A stretch of 64,000 nucleotides of DNA from Granulosicoccus sp045106855 (GTDB lineage: Bacteria; Pseudomonadota; Gammaproteobacteria; Granulosicoccales; Granulosicoccaceae), in assembly GCA_045106855.1 (NCBI GenBank), contig JBGCFI010000002.1, positions 124,001 through 188,000 of the forward strand. The letters run 5' to 3'. The notes below the pieces were generated by a model. It saw only the letters and a list, made by a program, of their open reading frames with translations. It did not search any database and was not told where the DNA came from. How positions within the stretch are numbered: the stretch's first letter is position 1; each line of letters opens with the position of its first letter. The position numbers were made by a program, and so were the translations under genes. Positions 9,160-17,447 of this stretch are shown piece after piece.

Positions 9160-9176
9160 AAAAGGAAACTGGCCTG

Positions 9177-10676
9177 ATGTCGAATCATCTTTTTGACGCG
9201 TTGTTGGCGGCGCGTACTCATGCCGATGGCGCGTTGTTTGTACAGAACGGCAAGCAGGTTCTGGGAGATAGTGAATTCTTTAACCTTAGTGCTCGTTTGT
9301 CCAGCGTGTTGCTTGCCGCGCAGGTTCAGCCTGGCGATCGGGTAGCGGTACAACTTCAAAAAAGTATCGAGGCTCTGGCTCTGTATGTTGCCTGCCTGAG
9401 AGTCGGTGCAGTTTTCCTGCCGCTAAACACCGCTTACACTCAAAACGAATTGCAGTATTTCATTGAGGATGCGACTCCGCAGGTTTTCATCGTCGATCCC
9501 GGCAAGGAATCGATGGCTCATCAATTACTGGACGCCAATCGTGTACTTACACTTTCATCGGATAGTCAGGGTTCACTCGCTCTGGCGGCACGCAAGGCGC
9601 CGCCCATGCAACACGTTGTTCCACGATCTGCTCATGATCTGGCGGCGATCCTTTACACCTCGGGAACAACTGGGCGTTCCAAGGGGGCCATGCTGACGCA
9701 CGACAACCTGCTATCCAATGCCATAACCTTGGTTAAGTACTGGAGTTTCACTGCGGAGGATGTACTGCTGCACGCTCTCCCCATTTTCCATACACACGGG
9801 TTGTTCGTAGCAAGCAATGTCATGTTGTTGTGCGGAGGCAGCATGATTTTCCAGCCTAAGTTCGACCTGGACAACGTCATTGAAGAACTGCCTCACGCCA
9901 CCACCATGATGGGTGTTCCTACTTTCTATACGCGGCTGCTTTTAGATGATCGTTTTACTGGAGAGCTTGTCGCGCATATGCGTTTGTTCATATCAGGCAG
10001 CGCGCCTTTGCTCACAGAAACACATCGGGCGTTTGATGCGCGAACTGGTCAGTGCATTCTTGAGCGTTATGGAATGACTGAAACCAACATGAATACTTCA
10101 AATCCGTATTCCGGCGAGCGCATTGCGGGTACCGTAGGGCATCCTTTGCCCGGAATCAGTGTACGTGTGTGTGATCAACAATCTCATGCGCCGCTGGCGG
10201 CGGGTGAGGTTGGGATGCTCCACGTCAAGGGTCCCAACGTATTCTCAGGCTACTGGCAGATGCCAGAAAAAACAGCAGAAGAGCTACTGCCTGACGGCTA
10301 TTTTATCACGGGGGATCTTGCCACTATTGATGATGAAGGCTACGTCACAATTGTGGGCAGATCCAAGGATCTGATCATATCCGGGGGCTACAACATCTAT
10401 CCCAAAGAAGTTGAGCTAATTATTGACGAGCTGGAAGGTGTGATCGAATCGGCGGTTGTGGGTGTGCCGCATGCCGATTTTGGCGAGGCGGTGGTCGCTA
10501 TTATTGTTGTTGATCCAAACGCATCGGTCGTTCCAGACAAATCCGCCATGCTCGACGAACTTGCAGGCAAACTTGCCAGGTTCAAACTTCCCAAGCGAAT
10601 GGAATTTGAAACCGAATTGCCTCGCAACGCAATGGGCAAGGTGCAGAAGAATGTACTTCGAGAGCAATACGCCTGA
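9177..10676 (+). CDS. matB: Malonyl-CoA synthetase MatB (acyl-CoA ligase)
   Basis: Adenylate-forming ligase that activates malonate to malonyl-CoA with ATP and CoA in the cytoplasm. 499 residues from the ATG at 9177 (MSNHLFDALLAARTH, the usual MatB start), with GGAAA about 10 bases upstream. An in-frame ATG at 9156 overlaps the stop of the matA remnant and may be the older coupled start. The AMP-binding P-loop reads LYTSGTTGRSKGAML, followed by LERYGMTETNMN and the C-terminal hinge GRSKDLIISGGYNIYPKE. The catalytic lysine lies in PRNAMGKVQKN. With matA dead, malonyl-CoA made here must be used by another route (for instance fatty acid synthesis) or by a decarboxylase encoded elsewhere. Confidence 0.9.
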   Translation: MSNHLFDALLAARTHADGALFVQNGKQVLGDSEFFNLSARLSSVLLAAQVQPGDRVAVQLQKSIEALALYVACLRVGAVFLPLNTAYTQNELQYFIEDATPQVFIVDPGKESMAHQLLDANRVLTLSSDSQGSLALAARKAPPMQHVVPRSAHDLAAILYTSGTTGRSKGAMLTHDNLLSNAITLVKYWSFTAEDVLLHALPIFHTHGLFVASNVMLLCGGSMIFQPKFDLDNVIEELPHATTMMGVPTFYTRLLLDDRFTGELVAHMRLFISGSAPLLTETHRAFDARTGQCILERYGMTETNMNTSNPYSGERIAGTVGHPLPGISVRVCDQQSHAPLAAGEVGMLHVKGPNVFSGYWQMPEKTAEELLPDGYFITGDLATIDDEGYVTIVGRSKDLIISGGYNIYPKEVELIIDELEGVIESAVVGVPHADFGEAVVAIIVVDPNASVVPDKSAMLDELAGKLARFKLPKRMEFETELPRNAMGKVQKNVLREQYA

Positions 10677-10705
10677 ACGGGGAGATGGTCCTGGCGTGGA
10701 ATTGG

Positions 10706-10729
10706 CGCCGGGAAATCCATATCCCGGCG
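10706..10729 (+). terminator. Hairpin after matB
   Basis: An 8-bp perfect stem (CGCCGGGA / TCCCGGCG) with an 8-base loop starts 29 bases after the matB stop. It has no following T tract, so it would be a transcript-end stabiliser or a weak terminator rather than a classical intrinsic one. The rest of 10730-10948 shows nothing recognisable. Confidence 0.4.
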
Positions 10730-10948
10730 ACCCCTGAGTTGTCTATTATCTAACCGGCGAACCGGTTGGACAGACATGCAGTATTGTTTGAAAAATACTG
10801 CGACGCCATTCTTGCCGATGACTTAAAACCATTAACGACGCCTGCACGTTGATCTGTACAAGTACAAGCACTTAATGAGGCACTATTCCGCTAATTGCTG
10901 CAAGAAATGCGGATCGCATAGAGCTTTAATACAGCGTGGACTAAAACG

Positions 10949-12769
10949 CTAACTATCCAGAGCTGCATGACGGCGAGCACGGGCAATTGCCTTGCCCGGA
11001 TTTTTAGCTTTAGCGACCGCGACCATTTCAAAACCACGGTTTTCCAGCTTTTCCCCGCGCCAGCTGTTCGCATAGCGAAAAGGTATATAGATAAGTCCGA
11101 TGAAGGCAAGCAACGCAAAACCGATCGTGCACGCTTGGACCAGGGGATCGACGTCGCTACCGGCATCGAGCCAGGCTAATCCCGCTATAGCCAATCCACC
11201 AATAGACACAATCCACAAACCGATGTATGCCAATGCGGTGCCGAACATATGGCGATAAACAAGATAGGGCAGAGTGAGAAACAGTGCACTCCATGACACA
11301 CCGGTTTTTACCGCTTGTGCATGGCGATTGCGTCGATAGACGGAAAACGATTTCCCTTTGCGTCCCTGTGTCAGGTCCAGCGGCAACTCCTGTCTGTCGA
11401 CGTCGACTTCATCACGGTGATTGTGTGAACCCGGGCTTGAAAGATCCGGAGCAGATGCAACCAGTGCTGCAGCGCTAGCAGCGGCCGCTGCTGGAATTGC
11501 AGCGTCAGATGTGTCTTCTTCATGATGTCGCGCAGGCTCGGACACTCCTTCGTCTTCGTCCTGCGCATCCAAGTGAGAAAAGTCTGCTTCTTCTGTTACC
11601 GGACGCTCCTCCTCACCCAGATCCAGTTCATCTGCCTGTCGACTGAGTTCCTCCGTATACGGGTCGGCCTCAATGATGGTGGGGTCGCGTTTTGTATTTT
11701 CGTGATGTTCGTAATCTGTGGGCAAGGAATCATTTTCTAGCCATTCACTGTCAGATTCGGGAGGCTCTGTATCGGCGGGCTGGTAGCTGGCGTCTTCGAG
11801 CATTTCGTCAAGCTCGTTTGTCTGGGCATCGAGAACGCTTATATTCGCCTGAGTCATGTCGCCGGAGGTCATATCTCCTGAGGTCATATCCCCTGACTTC
11901 ATACCACCGGAACTCATATCACCAGAGGTCAAGTCCCCGGACGTCATGTCGGCTGCTGGTGTTTCGTAAGCACCTGTTTCGAGTGGACTGAGATCAGTCA
12001 GATCGGCAGCAGCCTCCTCTACACTGGTCATATCGTGGTCGACGTCAGCGGCGTCGGCAAGATCCTGAATTTCAGCGATGTCATCAGCACTAAGGTTCAG
12101 ATTGGTCGTGCTATCCAGATCGATATCTTTCTCTTCGGCGAAGCCCGCACCAGTGAATGATCCTGTATCCAGTAATGGTGAGGCGGTGTCCTGCTCGGCC
12201 TTGAACGTTTCCAGTTCTTTAGCGAAATCTTCTTCTGCGATGCCTTCCTCAGCGTAAGTGTCGTCCAGAATACCGTGGTTCTCTGGCACATAGTCGCTCA
12301 TGAGGTCTGCGTCCGGTTCGATTAGCTCATCGACTACAGCTTCAAACGTCTCATCAGTATTCGCGTTATCTTCTTCAAAGTTCAGCGGTTCCAGTTGAAG
12401 CGGATTATCGGATGCAGCCGGCAGATCAATGCCAGAAGGAGCCGGAACAGATGAAGGAACGCTTGAATCGCCGTCCATCATTTCCATGTCATCGAGGAAT
12501 CCCTTGATTTCGTCCTCGTCTACGATGTCATCTATGGGGGAGAGCGCTAGGGTGGCATCGTCTTCTATGTCCTGCGTCGTGCTCGCTGAGCTGCCAATAC
12601 CGTGGGCGCGCTCGGATATTAGTTCTTCGACACGTAAATTGGTGTATAGAAATCGTGCCTCATCGTGATCATCACTGGCAAGTGCACAGGCCCTGGCCCA
12701 GATATGCGGGCGACGCCGGTCCGAGTTCAGCTCGTCGGCTGCTTGCTGGTAGAGCTCTTCGTCTATCAT
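10949..12769 (-). CDS. Very acidic membrane-anchored protein with TSGDM repeat (DUF2628-like C-terminus)
   Basis: 606 residues. The first 55 residues (MIDEELYQQAADELNSDRRR, then IWARACALASDDHDEARFLY) match a short helical motif seen at the start of many gammaproteobacterial proteins of unknown role. Residues about 60-440 are low-complexity and extremely rich in Asp, Glu, Ser and Thr, with a pentapeptide repeat (TSGDM type) near residues 270-305. After an Ala-rich stretch (AAIPAAAAASAAALVAS) comes a folded end: FSVYRRNRHAQAVKTG, two or three membrane spans about residues 480-560, and a basic tail. The end resembles DUF2628 membrane domains. Probably an inner-membrane protein with a long disordered acidic arm; function unknown. 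Confidence 0.8.
   Translation of the reverse strand: MIDEELYQQAADELNSDRRRPHIWARACALASDDHDEARFLYTNLRVEELISERAHGIGSSASTTQDIEDDATLALSPIDDIVDEDEIKGFLDDMEMMDGDSSVPSSVPAPSGIDLPAASDNPLQLEPLNFEEDNANTDETFEAVVDELIEPDADLMSDYVPENHGILDDTYAEEGIAEEDFAKELETFKAEQDTASPLLDTGSFTGAGFAEEKDIDLDSTTNLNLSADDIAEIQDLADAADVDHDMTSVEEAAADLTDLSPLETGAYETPAADMTSGDLTSGDMSSGGMKSGDMTSGDMTSGDMTQANISVLDAQTNELDEMLEDASYQPADTEPPESDSEWLENDSLPTDYEHHENTKRDPTIIEADPYTEELSRQADELDLGEEERPVTEEADFSHLDAQDEDEGVSEPARHHEEDTSDAAIPAAAAASAAALVASAPDLSSPGSHNHRDEVDVDRQELPLDLTQGRKGKSFSVYRRNRHAQAVKTGVSWSALFLTLPYLVYRHMFGTALAYIGLWIVSIGGLAIAGLAWLDAGSDVDPLVQACTIGFALLAFIGLIYIPFRYANSWRGEKLENRGFEMVAVAKAKNPGKAIARARRHAALDS
11853..11957 (-). repeat. Seven degenerate 15-bp tandem units encoding TSGDM repeats
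   Basis: Read on the plus strand, seven consecutive 15-base units begin gtcat, ttcat, ctcat or gtcaa (gtcatgtcgccggag, gtcatatctcctgag and so on). They keep the reading frame of the minus-strand gene and encode SGDMT/SGGMK-type pentapeptides. Third-position differences between units show that the repeat is not freshly expanded. Confidence 0.8.
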
Positions 12770-13146
12770 CGTGGGTATTCTTTATCGCTAGTCTTCGCAG
12801 TTTTGTCAGCCGGCTGTGACCGGCCCGGGGACAAGTGTAGAGTCAGTGCCTACCGTGTTACAAGCGTCAGAGAACACTTTAACTAGCCAGTGTCGAGCCA
12901 CTTGGTAAAAAACAGACGGAAAGGGTTTTTAAATCTCGCCTTGCAGGGTTACAAGTCTTGATCACTTGCCCTGCCGGATTATGGTAACCGTATTACTCAC
13001 AAGATGCTCGTATTGCTAAATCGTGCTCTACCTGAGCCCAAATTTCCTGCAACCGGTTGCAAAAAGTCCTTGCAACAAGGAGATTAGCCTCTCATAATTG
13101 CAGGTTCCGAGATTTCGGATCAACAGTAATGAGGAGAAATCACAGC
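12770..13146. other. Intergenic control region upstream of the sugar ABC transporter
   Basis: 377 bases between two divergently transcribed genes. It holds the LacI-type operator at 13048-13061 and an additional half-site-like TTGCAACAAGG at about 13069-13079. No gene is seen. The promoters of both flanking genes must lie here, but no convincing -35/-10 pair stands out by eye. Confidence 0.5.
13048..13061. promoter_or_regulatory. Perfect 14-bp palindrome TGCAACCGGTTGCA, probable LacI-family operator
   Basis: TGCAACCGGTTGCA is fully self-complementary with a central CG step, the design typical of LacI/GalR operators. It lies 86 bases before the start of the sugar-binding protein gene. An identical copy lies at 19531-19544 between iolE and iolD. 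The LacI-family gene at 16214-17212, between the two sites, is the obvious candidate binder. Confidence 0.75.
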
Positions 13147-14100
13147 ATGGGTATTACTTGGAAAAAATTGGCATTAGCTGCAGCGATAGCAACTGTGCCA
13201 ATGGCTGGCTCAATGGGAGTCGCGCATGCAGAAGGCGAGAAATTCATTCTTGTCAGTCATGCGCCCGATAGCGATTCATGGTGGAACACCATCAAAAACG
13301 GTCTGGCACTGGCTGCCGAGCAGGTTGGCGCTGAAGTGGAATACCGTAATCCGCCTACCGGCGACATAGCGGACATGGCCAGAATTATCGAGCAGGCTGC
13401 CGCATCTAACCCGGATGGCATTATTACAACTCTTGCGGATCCTGACGTATTAAGCGGTCCAATCCGCAATGCCGTCGATAAAGGTATCCCGGTTATTATC
13501 ATCAACTCCGGAACCCCCGAGCAGGCAGCAGATGTCGGTGCCCTGATGTATGTGGGACAACCTGAGTACGATGCGGGTCTGGCAGCTGGACAACGGGCAA
13601 AGCGAGACGGCATAGGTTCTTTTCTGTGCGTTAACCACGTCATCTCCAATCCGGTGGTTGGTGAGCGCTGTGCAGGTTTCGCTGACGGACTGGGTGTAGA
13701 ACTGGGCGATTCGATGATCGACTCAGGTCAGGATCCTGCTGAAATCAAAAACAAGGTGAAAGCGTATCTGCAGGCCAATGCGGGAACCGAAGCCATCCTG
13801 ACACTGGGACCAACCTCTGCTGATCCTACGATTCAGGCGGTCGAGGAAATGGGTATGGCCGGTGATATCTATTTCGGTACATTCGATCTCGGAACAGAAA
13901 TCGTCAAGGCTATCAAGAGTGGCACCATTGCATGGGGTATCGACCAACAGCCGTTCCTGCAAGCTTATCTGCCTGTGATTGTTCTGGCTAACTACCAGCG
14001 ATTCGGCGTTCTGCCCGGCAACAACATCAATTCCGGACCTGGATTCGTGACTGCTGATGCTTTGGGTAAGGTCGAGGAATTTGCTGGCGAGTACCGCTAG
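13147..14100 (+). CDS. Sugar (probably inositol) ABC transporter substrate-binding protein
   Basis: 317 residues from the ATG at 13147, after a GAGGAG site 10-15 bases upstream; the longer frame from 13057 would overlap the operator. The signal peptide is MGITWKKLALAAAIATVPMA with cleavage near AHAEG. The mature protein is a type 1 periplasmic-binding fold (RbsB/Peripla_BP_4) beginning FILVSHAPDSDSWWNTIKNG, with GIITTLADPDVL and a calcium-less hinge. It should capture a sugar or cyclitol in the periplasm. Its place at the head of an ABC operon controlled by the same palindrome as iolD makes myo-inositol the best guess, by analogy with the iat/ibp inositol systems of alphaproteobacteria. Confidence 0.9.
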   Translation: MGITWKKLALAAAIATVPMAGSMGVAHAEGEKFILVSHAPDSDSWWNTIKNGLALAAEQVGAEVEYRNPPTGDIADMARIIEQAAASNPDGIITTLADPDVLSGPIRNAVDKGIPVIIINSGTPEQAADVGALMYVGQPEYDAGLAAGQRAKRDGIGSFLCVNHVISNPVVGERCAGFADGLGVELGDSMIDSGQDPAEIKNKVKAYLQANAGTEAILTLGPTSADPTIQAVEEMGMAGDIYFGTFDLGTEIVKAIKSGTIAWGIDQQPFLQAYLPVIVLANYQRFGVLPGNNINSGPGFVTADALGKVEEFAGEYR

Positions 14101-14155
14101 AAAGGCGCCTGGCGCTTTATGCGCTTGCTTTTGATTTAGTCATTTTTCGATAAGA

Positions 14156-14198
14156 AGGCAGTGGATCTGCGACAAGTCTGTTGCAGTATCCACCGCCT
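14156..14198 (+). terminator. Long hairpin between binding-protein and permease genes
   Basis: AGGC-A-GTGGATCTGC pairs with GCAG-T-ATCCAC-C-GCCT around a 12-base loop, with single mismatches, and is followed by a T-rich stretch (gtttgttctttc). It lies in the 144-base gap between the binding protein and the permease. It looks like a partial terminator or RNA-stabilising stem that would leave more message for the binding protein than for the membrane genes. Confidence 0.6.
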
Positions 14199-14244
14199 GT
14201 TTGTTCTTTCAATCAAGTGGATTTTCGCCACAGGACATTGACGC

Positions 14245-15363
14245 ATGAATGATTCAGCAGAAGCCGTCGTCGACGAGCGTGTTCAACAACAATCCAGACT
14301 TAAGAAAGCGCTTATAAGGCCAGAGCTTGGCTCAATCTGCGGGACCATTCTGGTATTCGTATTCTTCGCAATGGTGGCAGGCGATTCAGGCATGTTCTCT
14401 TCAGAGGGAACCATGAACTGGACCATTGTCTCTGCACAGTTCGCCATTATTGCGGTTGGTGCCTGTTTGTTGATGATCGCCGGTGAGTTCGATCTGTCAG
14501 TCGGATCAATGATCGGATTTTCGGGCATCGTGATCGCTATGATGTCGGTTACCTGGGGCTTTCCGATGTGGGTAGCCATACTTACAGCGTTTGCGGTCGC
14601 TATGGCGATCGGCTGGCTGAACGGCTACATTGTCGTCAAGACGGGTCTGCCTTCATTCATAGTAACGCTGGCATTTCTCTACATATTGCGTGGTTTGACG
14701 ATATTCCTGTCCATCGCAACAACGAACAAAACCATTATTGGTGGTATCAAGGAAGCTGCTGAAGGTGACCCGCTGGCGGCATTGTTTGGCGGGAAAATTC
14801 TTTCCGGCCTGTTTAGCTGGATGGGCGAAAATGGCTGGATCTCAACTTTCAAGGGAGGCTCACGGGCAGGCGAGCCCATTGTAAGCGGCATCCCCATGCT
14901 GGTCGTCTGGGCTATTGTGTTAATAATTTTTGGACATTTTCTCCTGACCCGTACCCGATTTGGTAACTGGATTTTTGCCTCGGGTGGAGATGCGCAAGCG
15001 GCACGTTATGTCGGTGTGCCAGTAGATCGCGTCAAGATCCTGATGTTCATGTTCACTGCTTTCTGCGCAACGGTGTTTGCTACATGCCAGGTGATCGAGT
15101 TCGGGTCTGCTGCGGCAGATCGTGGCTTGCTCAAAGAATTCGAAGCAATCATTTCAGTGGTTATTGGTGGTGCTTTGCTCACCGGGGGCTATGGTTCAGT
15201 AATCGGCGCAGCATTAGGCGCGTTGATATTTGGAGTTGTGCAGCAAGGCTTGTTCTTCGCTAATGTAGAGAGCTCTTTGTTTAGAGTCTTCCTTGGTGCG
15301 ATTCTGCTACTGGCCGTTATTCTCAATACCTATATCCGCCGCATGATCACGGGGGAGCGCTAA
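14245..15363 (+). CDS. Sugar ABC transporter permease (RbsC-like)
   Basis: 372 residues, inner-membrane permease of the ribose/inositol/xylose family (BPD_transp_2). About ten hydrophobic segments are visible, with the conserved AGEFDLSVGSMIGFSG stretch near residues 83-98 and GGYGSVIGAALGALIFGV near the end. A 30-residue charged N-terminus precedes the first span. A large loop (residues about 165-215) containing several Gly/Lys-rich stretches is longer than in RbsC. It ends one base before the ATPase gene, so the two are translationally close. Confidence 0.93.
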   Translation: MNDSAEAVVDERVQQQSRLKKALIRPELGSICGTILVFVFFAMVAGDSGMFSSEGTMNWTIVSAQFAIIAVGACLLMIAGEFDLSVGSMIGFSGIVIAMMSVTWGFPMWVAILTAFAVAMAIGWLNGYIVVKTGLPSFIVTLAFLYILRGLTIFLSIATTNKTIIGGIKEAAEGDPLAALFGGKILSGLFSWMGENGWISTFKGGSRAGEPIVSGIPMLVVWAIVLIIFGHFLLTRTRFGNWIFASGGDAQAARYVGVPVDRVKILMFMFTAFCATVFATCQVIEFGSAAADRGLLKEFEAIISVVIGGALLTGGYGSVIGAALGALIFGVVQQGLFFANVESSLFRVFLGAILLLAVILNTYIRRMITGER

Positions 15364-15364
15364 C

Positions 15365-16144
15365 ATGAGTTCACCACTGATCGAAATGATCGATATTGAA
15401 AAGCACTTCGGATCGGTAATCGCGTTGGCAGGCGTATCGTTGTCAGTACATGCTGGCGAGTGTCATTGTTTACTTGGCGATAACGGGGCTGGTAAGTCAA
15501 CATTTATCAAGACGCTGTCCGGAGTCCATCAGCCCACTTCCGGTGAGATGCGGCTGGAGGGGCAGACTGCGCGTTTTCCCAATGCACGAGCAGCGATCGA
15601 TGCCGGTATTGCGACTGTGTATCAGGATCTTGCCATGATCCCGCTCATGTCAGTTGCGCGTAATTTCTGGATGGGTCGTGAACCCCGGAAAAAATTCGGT
15701 CCATTCCGCTTATGGGATGCTGAGAAGGCTAATTCGGTGACCATGCAGGAGATGGCGCGTATGGGTATTAACCTGCGCGAGGCCGATCAGGCTGTGGGTA
15801 CTTTGTCCGGTGGTGAACGACAGACCGTCGCCATCGCAAGAGCTGTCTACTTTGGCGCAAAGGTACTTATTCTGGATGAGCCCACATCAGCCTTGGGTGT
15901 TCGCCAGACTGCCAACGTCTTGTCCACGATAGATAAAGTACGAAAGAACGGTATCGGTGTCGTGTTCATCACTCACAATGTGCGTCATGCCATGGCTGTC
16001 GGTGATCGATTTACGGTATTGAATCGTGGCAAGACTCTGGGTACCGCAGCTCGCGGCGAGGTCAGTGTCGAAGAGTTACAGGATTTGATGGCCGGGGGGA
16101 AGGAAATGGTTCAACTAGAGCAATCGCTTGGTGGTACTGTCTGA
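15365..16144 (+). CDS. Sugar ABC transporter ATP-binding protein, single-domain
   Basis: 259 residues with one ABC domain: Walker A GDNGAGKST at 38-46, signature LSGGERQ, Walker B LILDEPTSALG and switch histidine in FITHNVRHAM. Ribose-type transporters usually have a double-length ATPase (about 500 residues); this protein has only one domain and so should act as a homodimer, as in several rhizobial sugar systems. It is the last transporter gene and is followed 69 bases later by the LacI regulator. Confidence 0.93.
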   Translation: MSSPLIEMIDIEKHFGSVIALAGVSLSVHAGECHCLLGDNGAGKSTFIKTLSGVHQPTSGEMRLEGQTARFPNARAAIDAGIATVYQDLAMIPLMSVARNFWMGREPRKKFGPFRLWDAEKANSVTMQEMARMGINLREADQAVGTLSGGERQTVAIARAVYFGAKVLILDEPTSALGVRQTANVLSTIDKVRKNGIGVVFITHNVRHAMAVGDRFTVLNRGKTLGTAARGEVSVEELQDLMAGGKEMVQLEQSLGGTV

Positions 16145-16213
16145 GTTTTGCATACATTGTGATGCTTGTCTGTTCGCCAGCATCAGCGCTATCAAAACGA
16201 GTAAGCCGTAATC

Positions 16214-17212
16214 GTGGCTGTCACTTTAAAAGACGTCGCTGAAGCGGCTGGCGTATCAAGGTCGGCAGTATCGCGTGCATTTACCGATGGTGCTTCGGTA
16301 TCGGCCTCCATGCGACTCAAAGTAGAGAAGGCGGCACAGGAACTTGGATACACGCCCAATGCTCTCGCGTCCAGCCTGACAACAGGACGCACCCGACTTA
16401 TAGGGTTGGTGTCCAATAATTTTCATAATCCAATTTTTCTTGAAGTATTTGATTTGTTCACGCGTGGTTTGCAGGAGCGGGGGCTTCGTCCCTTGCTGGT
16501 AAATTTAAGCGATGAAACCGATCCCGCTAATTCGTTAAAAATGCTTCGTCAGTATTCGGTTGATGGTGTCGTTGTGGCATCTTCAACGTTAACACCTGCG
16601 TTTTCCGAGGCATTTCGCGATGCCAATATGCCTGTTGTGCATTCTTTCGGACGGCATACAAGTACACCCAATGTGCACGTAGTGGGCATTGACAATATTG
16701 AGTGTGGCCGCATCGCCGCTCGTGAACTTATCGCCCGCGGGTACAAAAGAGTTGCCTTCCTTGGCGGTCCTAAAACTGCAACCTCTACTCAGGATCGACT
16801 GGAAGGATTCAAAGCTGAGTTAGCGCTTCATTCTGATCTGCAATTAACCTATTCATATGCATCAGCTTATTCTTTTGATGCTGGTCGTCTTGAAATGCTG
16901 CGTCTACTGGCTGACGAGCCTGCTGAGGCGTATTTTTGCGGAGACGATGTCTTGTCCATCGGTGCGTTGAGCGCAGTCAGAGATGCGGGGCTGGAAGTGC
17001 CGGATGATATCGGGATCATCGGCTTGAATGATATGGAGATGTCCAGTTGGCAAAATATTAATCTCACCACTATTCATCAACCTATTCGGCAGATAATAGA
17101 TTCATCGATCGAACTGATTGTTGCCATGCTGGAAGAGCCTGACCGCTACCCGGAGGCACGACTTTTCCCGAGCAAGGTGATTGAACGCGGGACCTTACGA
17201 GAAAGGCAATAG
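16214..17212 (+). CDS. LacI-family transcriptional repressor, probable inositol regulator
   Basis: 332 residues starting at a GTG (16214). The N-terminal HTH is VTLKDVAEAAGVSRSAVSRA followed by the hinge region ELGYTPNALASSLTTGRT. The rest is the periplasmic-binding-like effector domain (LIGLVSNNFHNPIF onwards, with SYDAGR-like and GLNDMEMSSWQN blocks). It lies between the transporter and the catabolic genes, each of which has the same perfect 14-bp palindrome in its control region, so it probably represses both and is released by inositol or a breakdown product. No copy of the palindrome is seen in the 69 bases before its own start. Confidence 0.92.
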   Translation: MAVTLKDVAEAAGVSRSAVSRAFTDGASVSASMRLKVEKAAQELGYTPNALASSLTTGRTRLIGLVSNNFHNPIFLEVFDLFTRGLQERGLRPLLVNLSDETDPANSLKMLRQYSVDGVVVASSTLTPAFSEAFRDANMPVVHSFGRHTSTPNVHVVGIDNIECGRIAARELIARGYKRVAFLGGPKTATSTQDRLEGFKAELALHSDLQLTYSYASAYSFDAGRLEMLRLLADEPAEAYFCGDDVLSIGALSAVRDAGLEVPDDIGIIGLNDMEMSSWQNINLTTIHQPIRQIIDSSIELIVAMLEEPDRYPEARLFPSKVIERGTLRERQ

Positions 17213-17447
17213 ATGTTTTTTTGGGTTTTCATGCCAGGAATTACCCGCTTATCAACCGCGTTAGCAAAAGCGTACAGTCGACCAGGTAATGCCGGTGAAG
17301 GTCATCATCTGTTAAAGGTGTCGGCTTTACTCTTTCGCTATTGCTGGCCGAACAATCACTGTCGGTGACCCGATCCCTGGGTCGGTGCATCGTCCATGCT
17401 GAGTGCCATTAGTTGGCAGGTCAAAGGTATGAATGGCGGAAGATGAT

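Noticed and set aside
10751..10770. AACCGGCGAACCGGTT after matB as an operator
   Set aside because: The outer bases needed for TGCAACCGGTTGCA are missing and it is downstream of a gene, not in a promoter.
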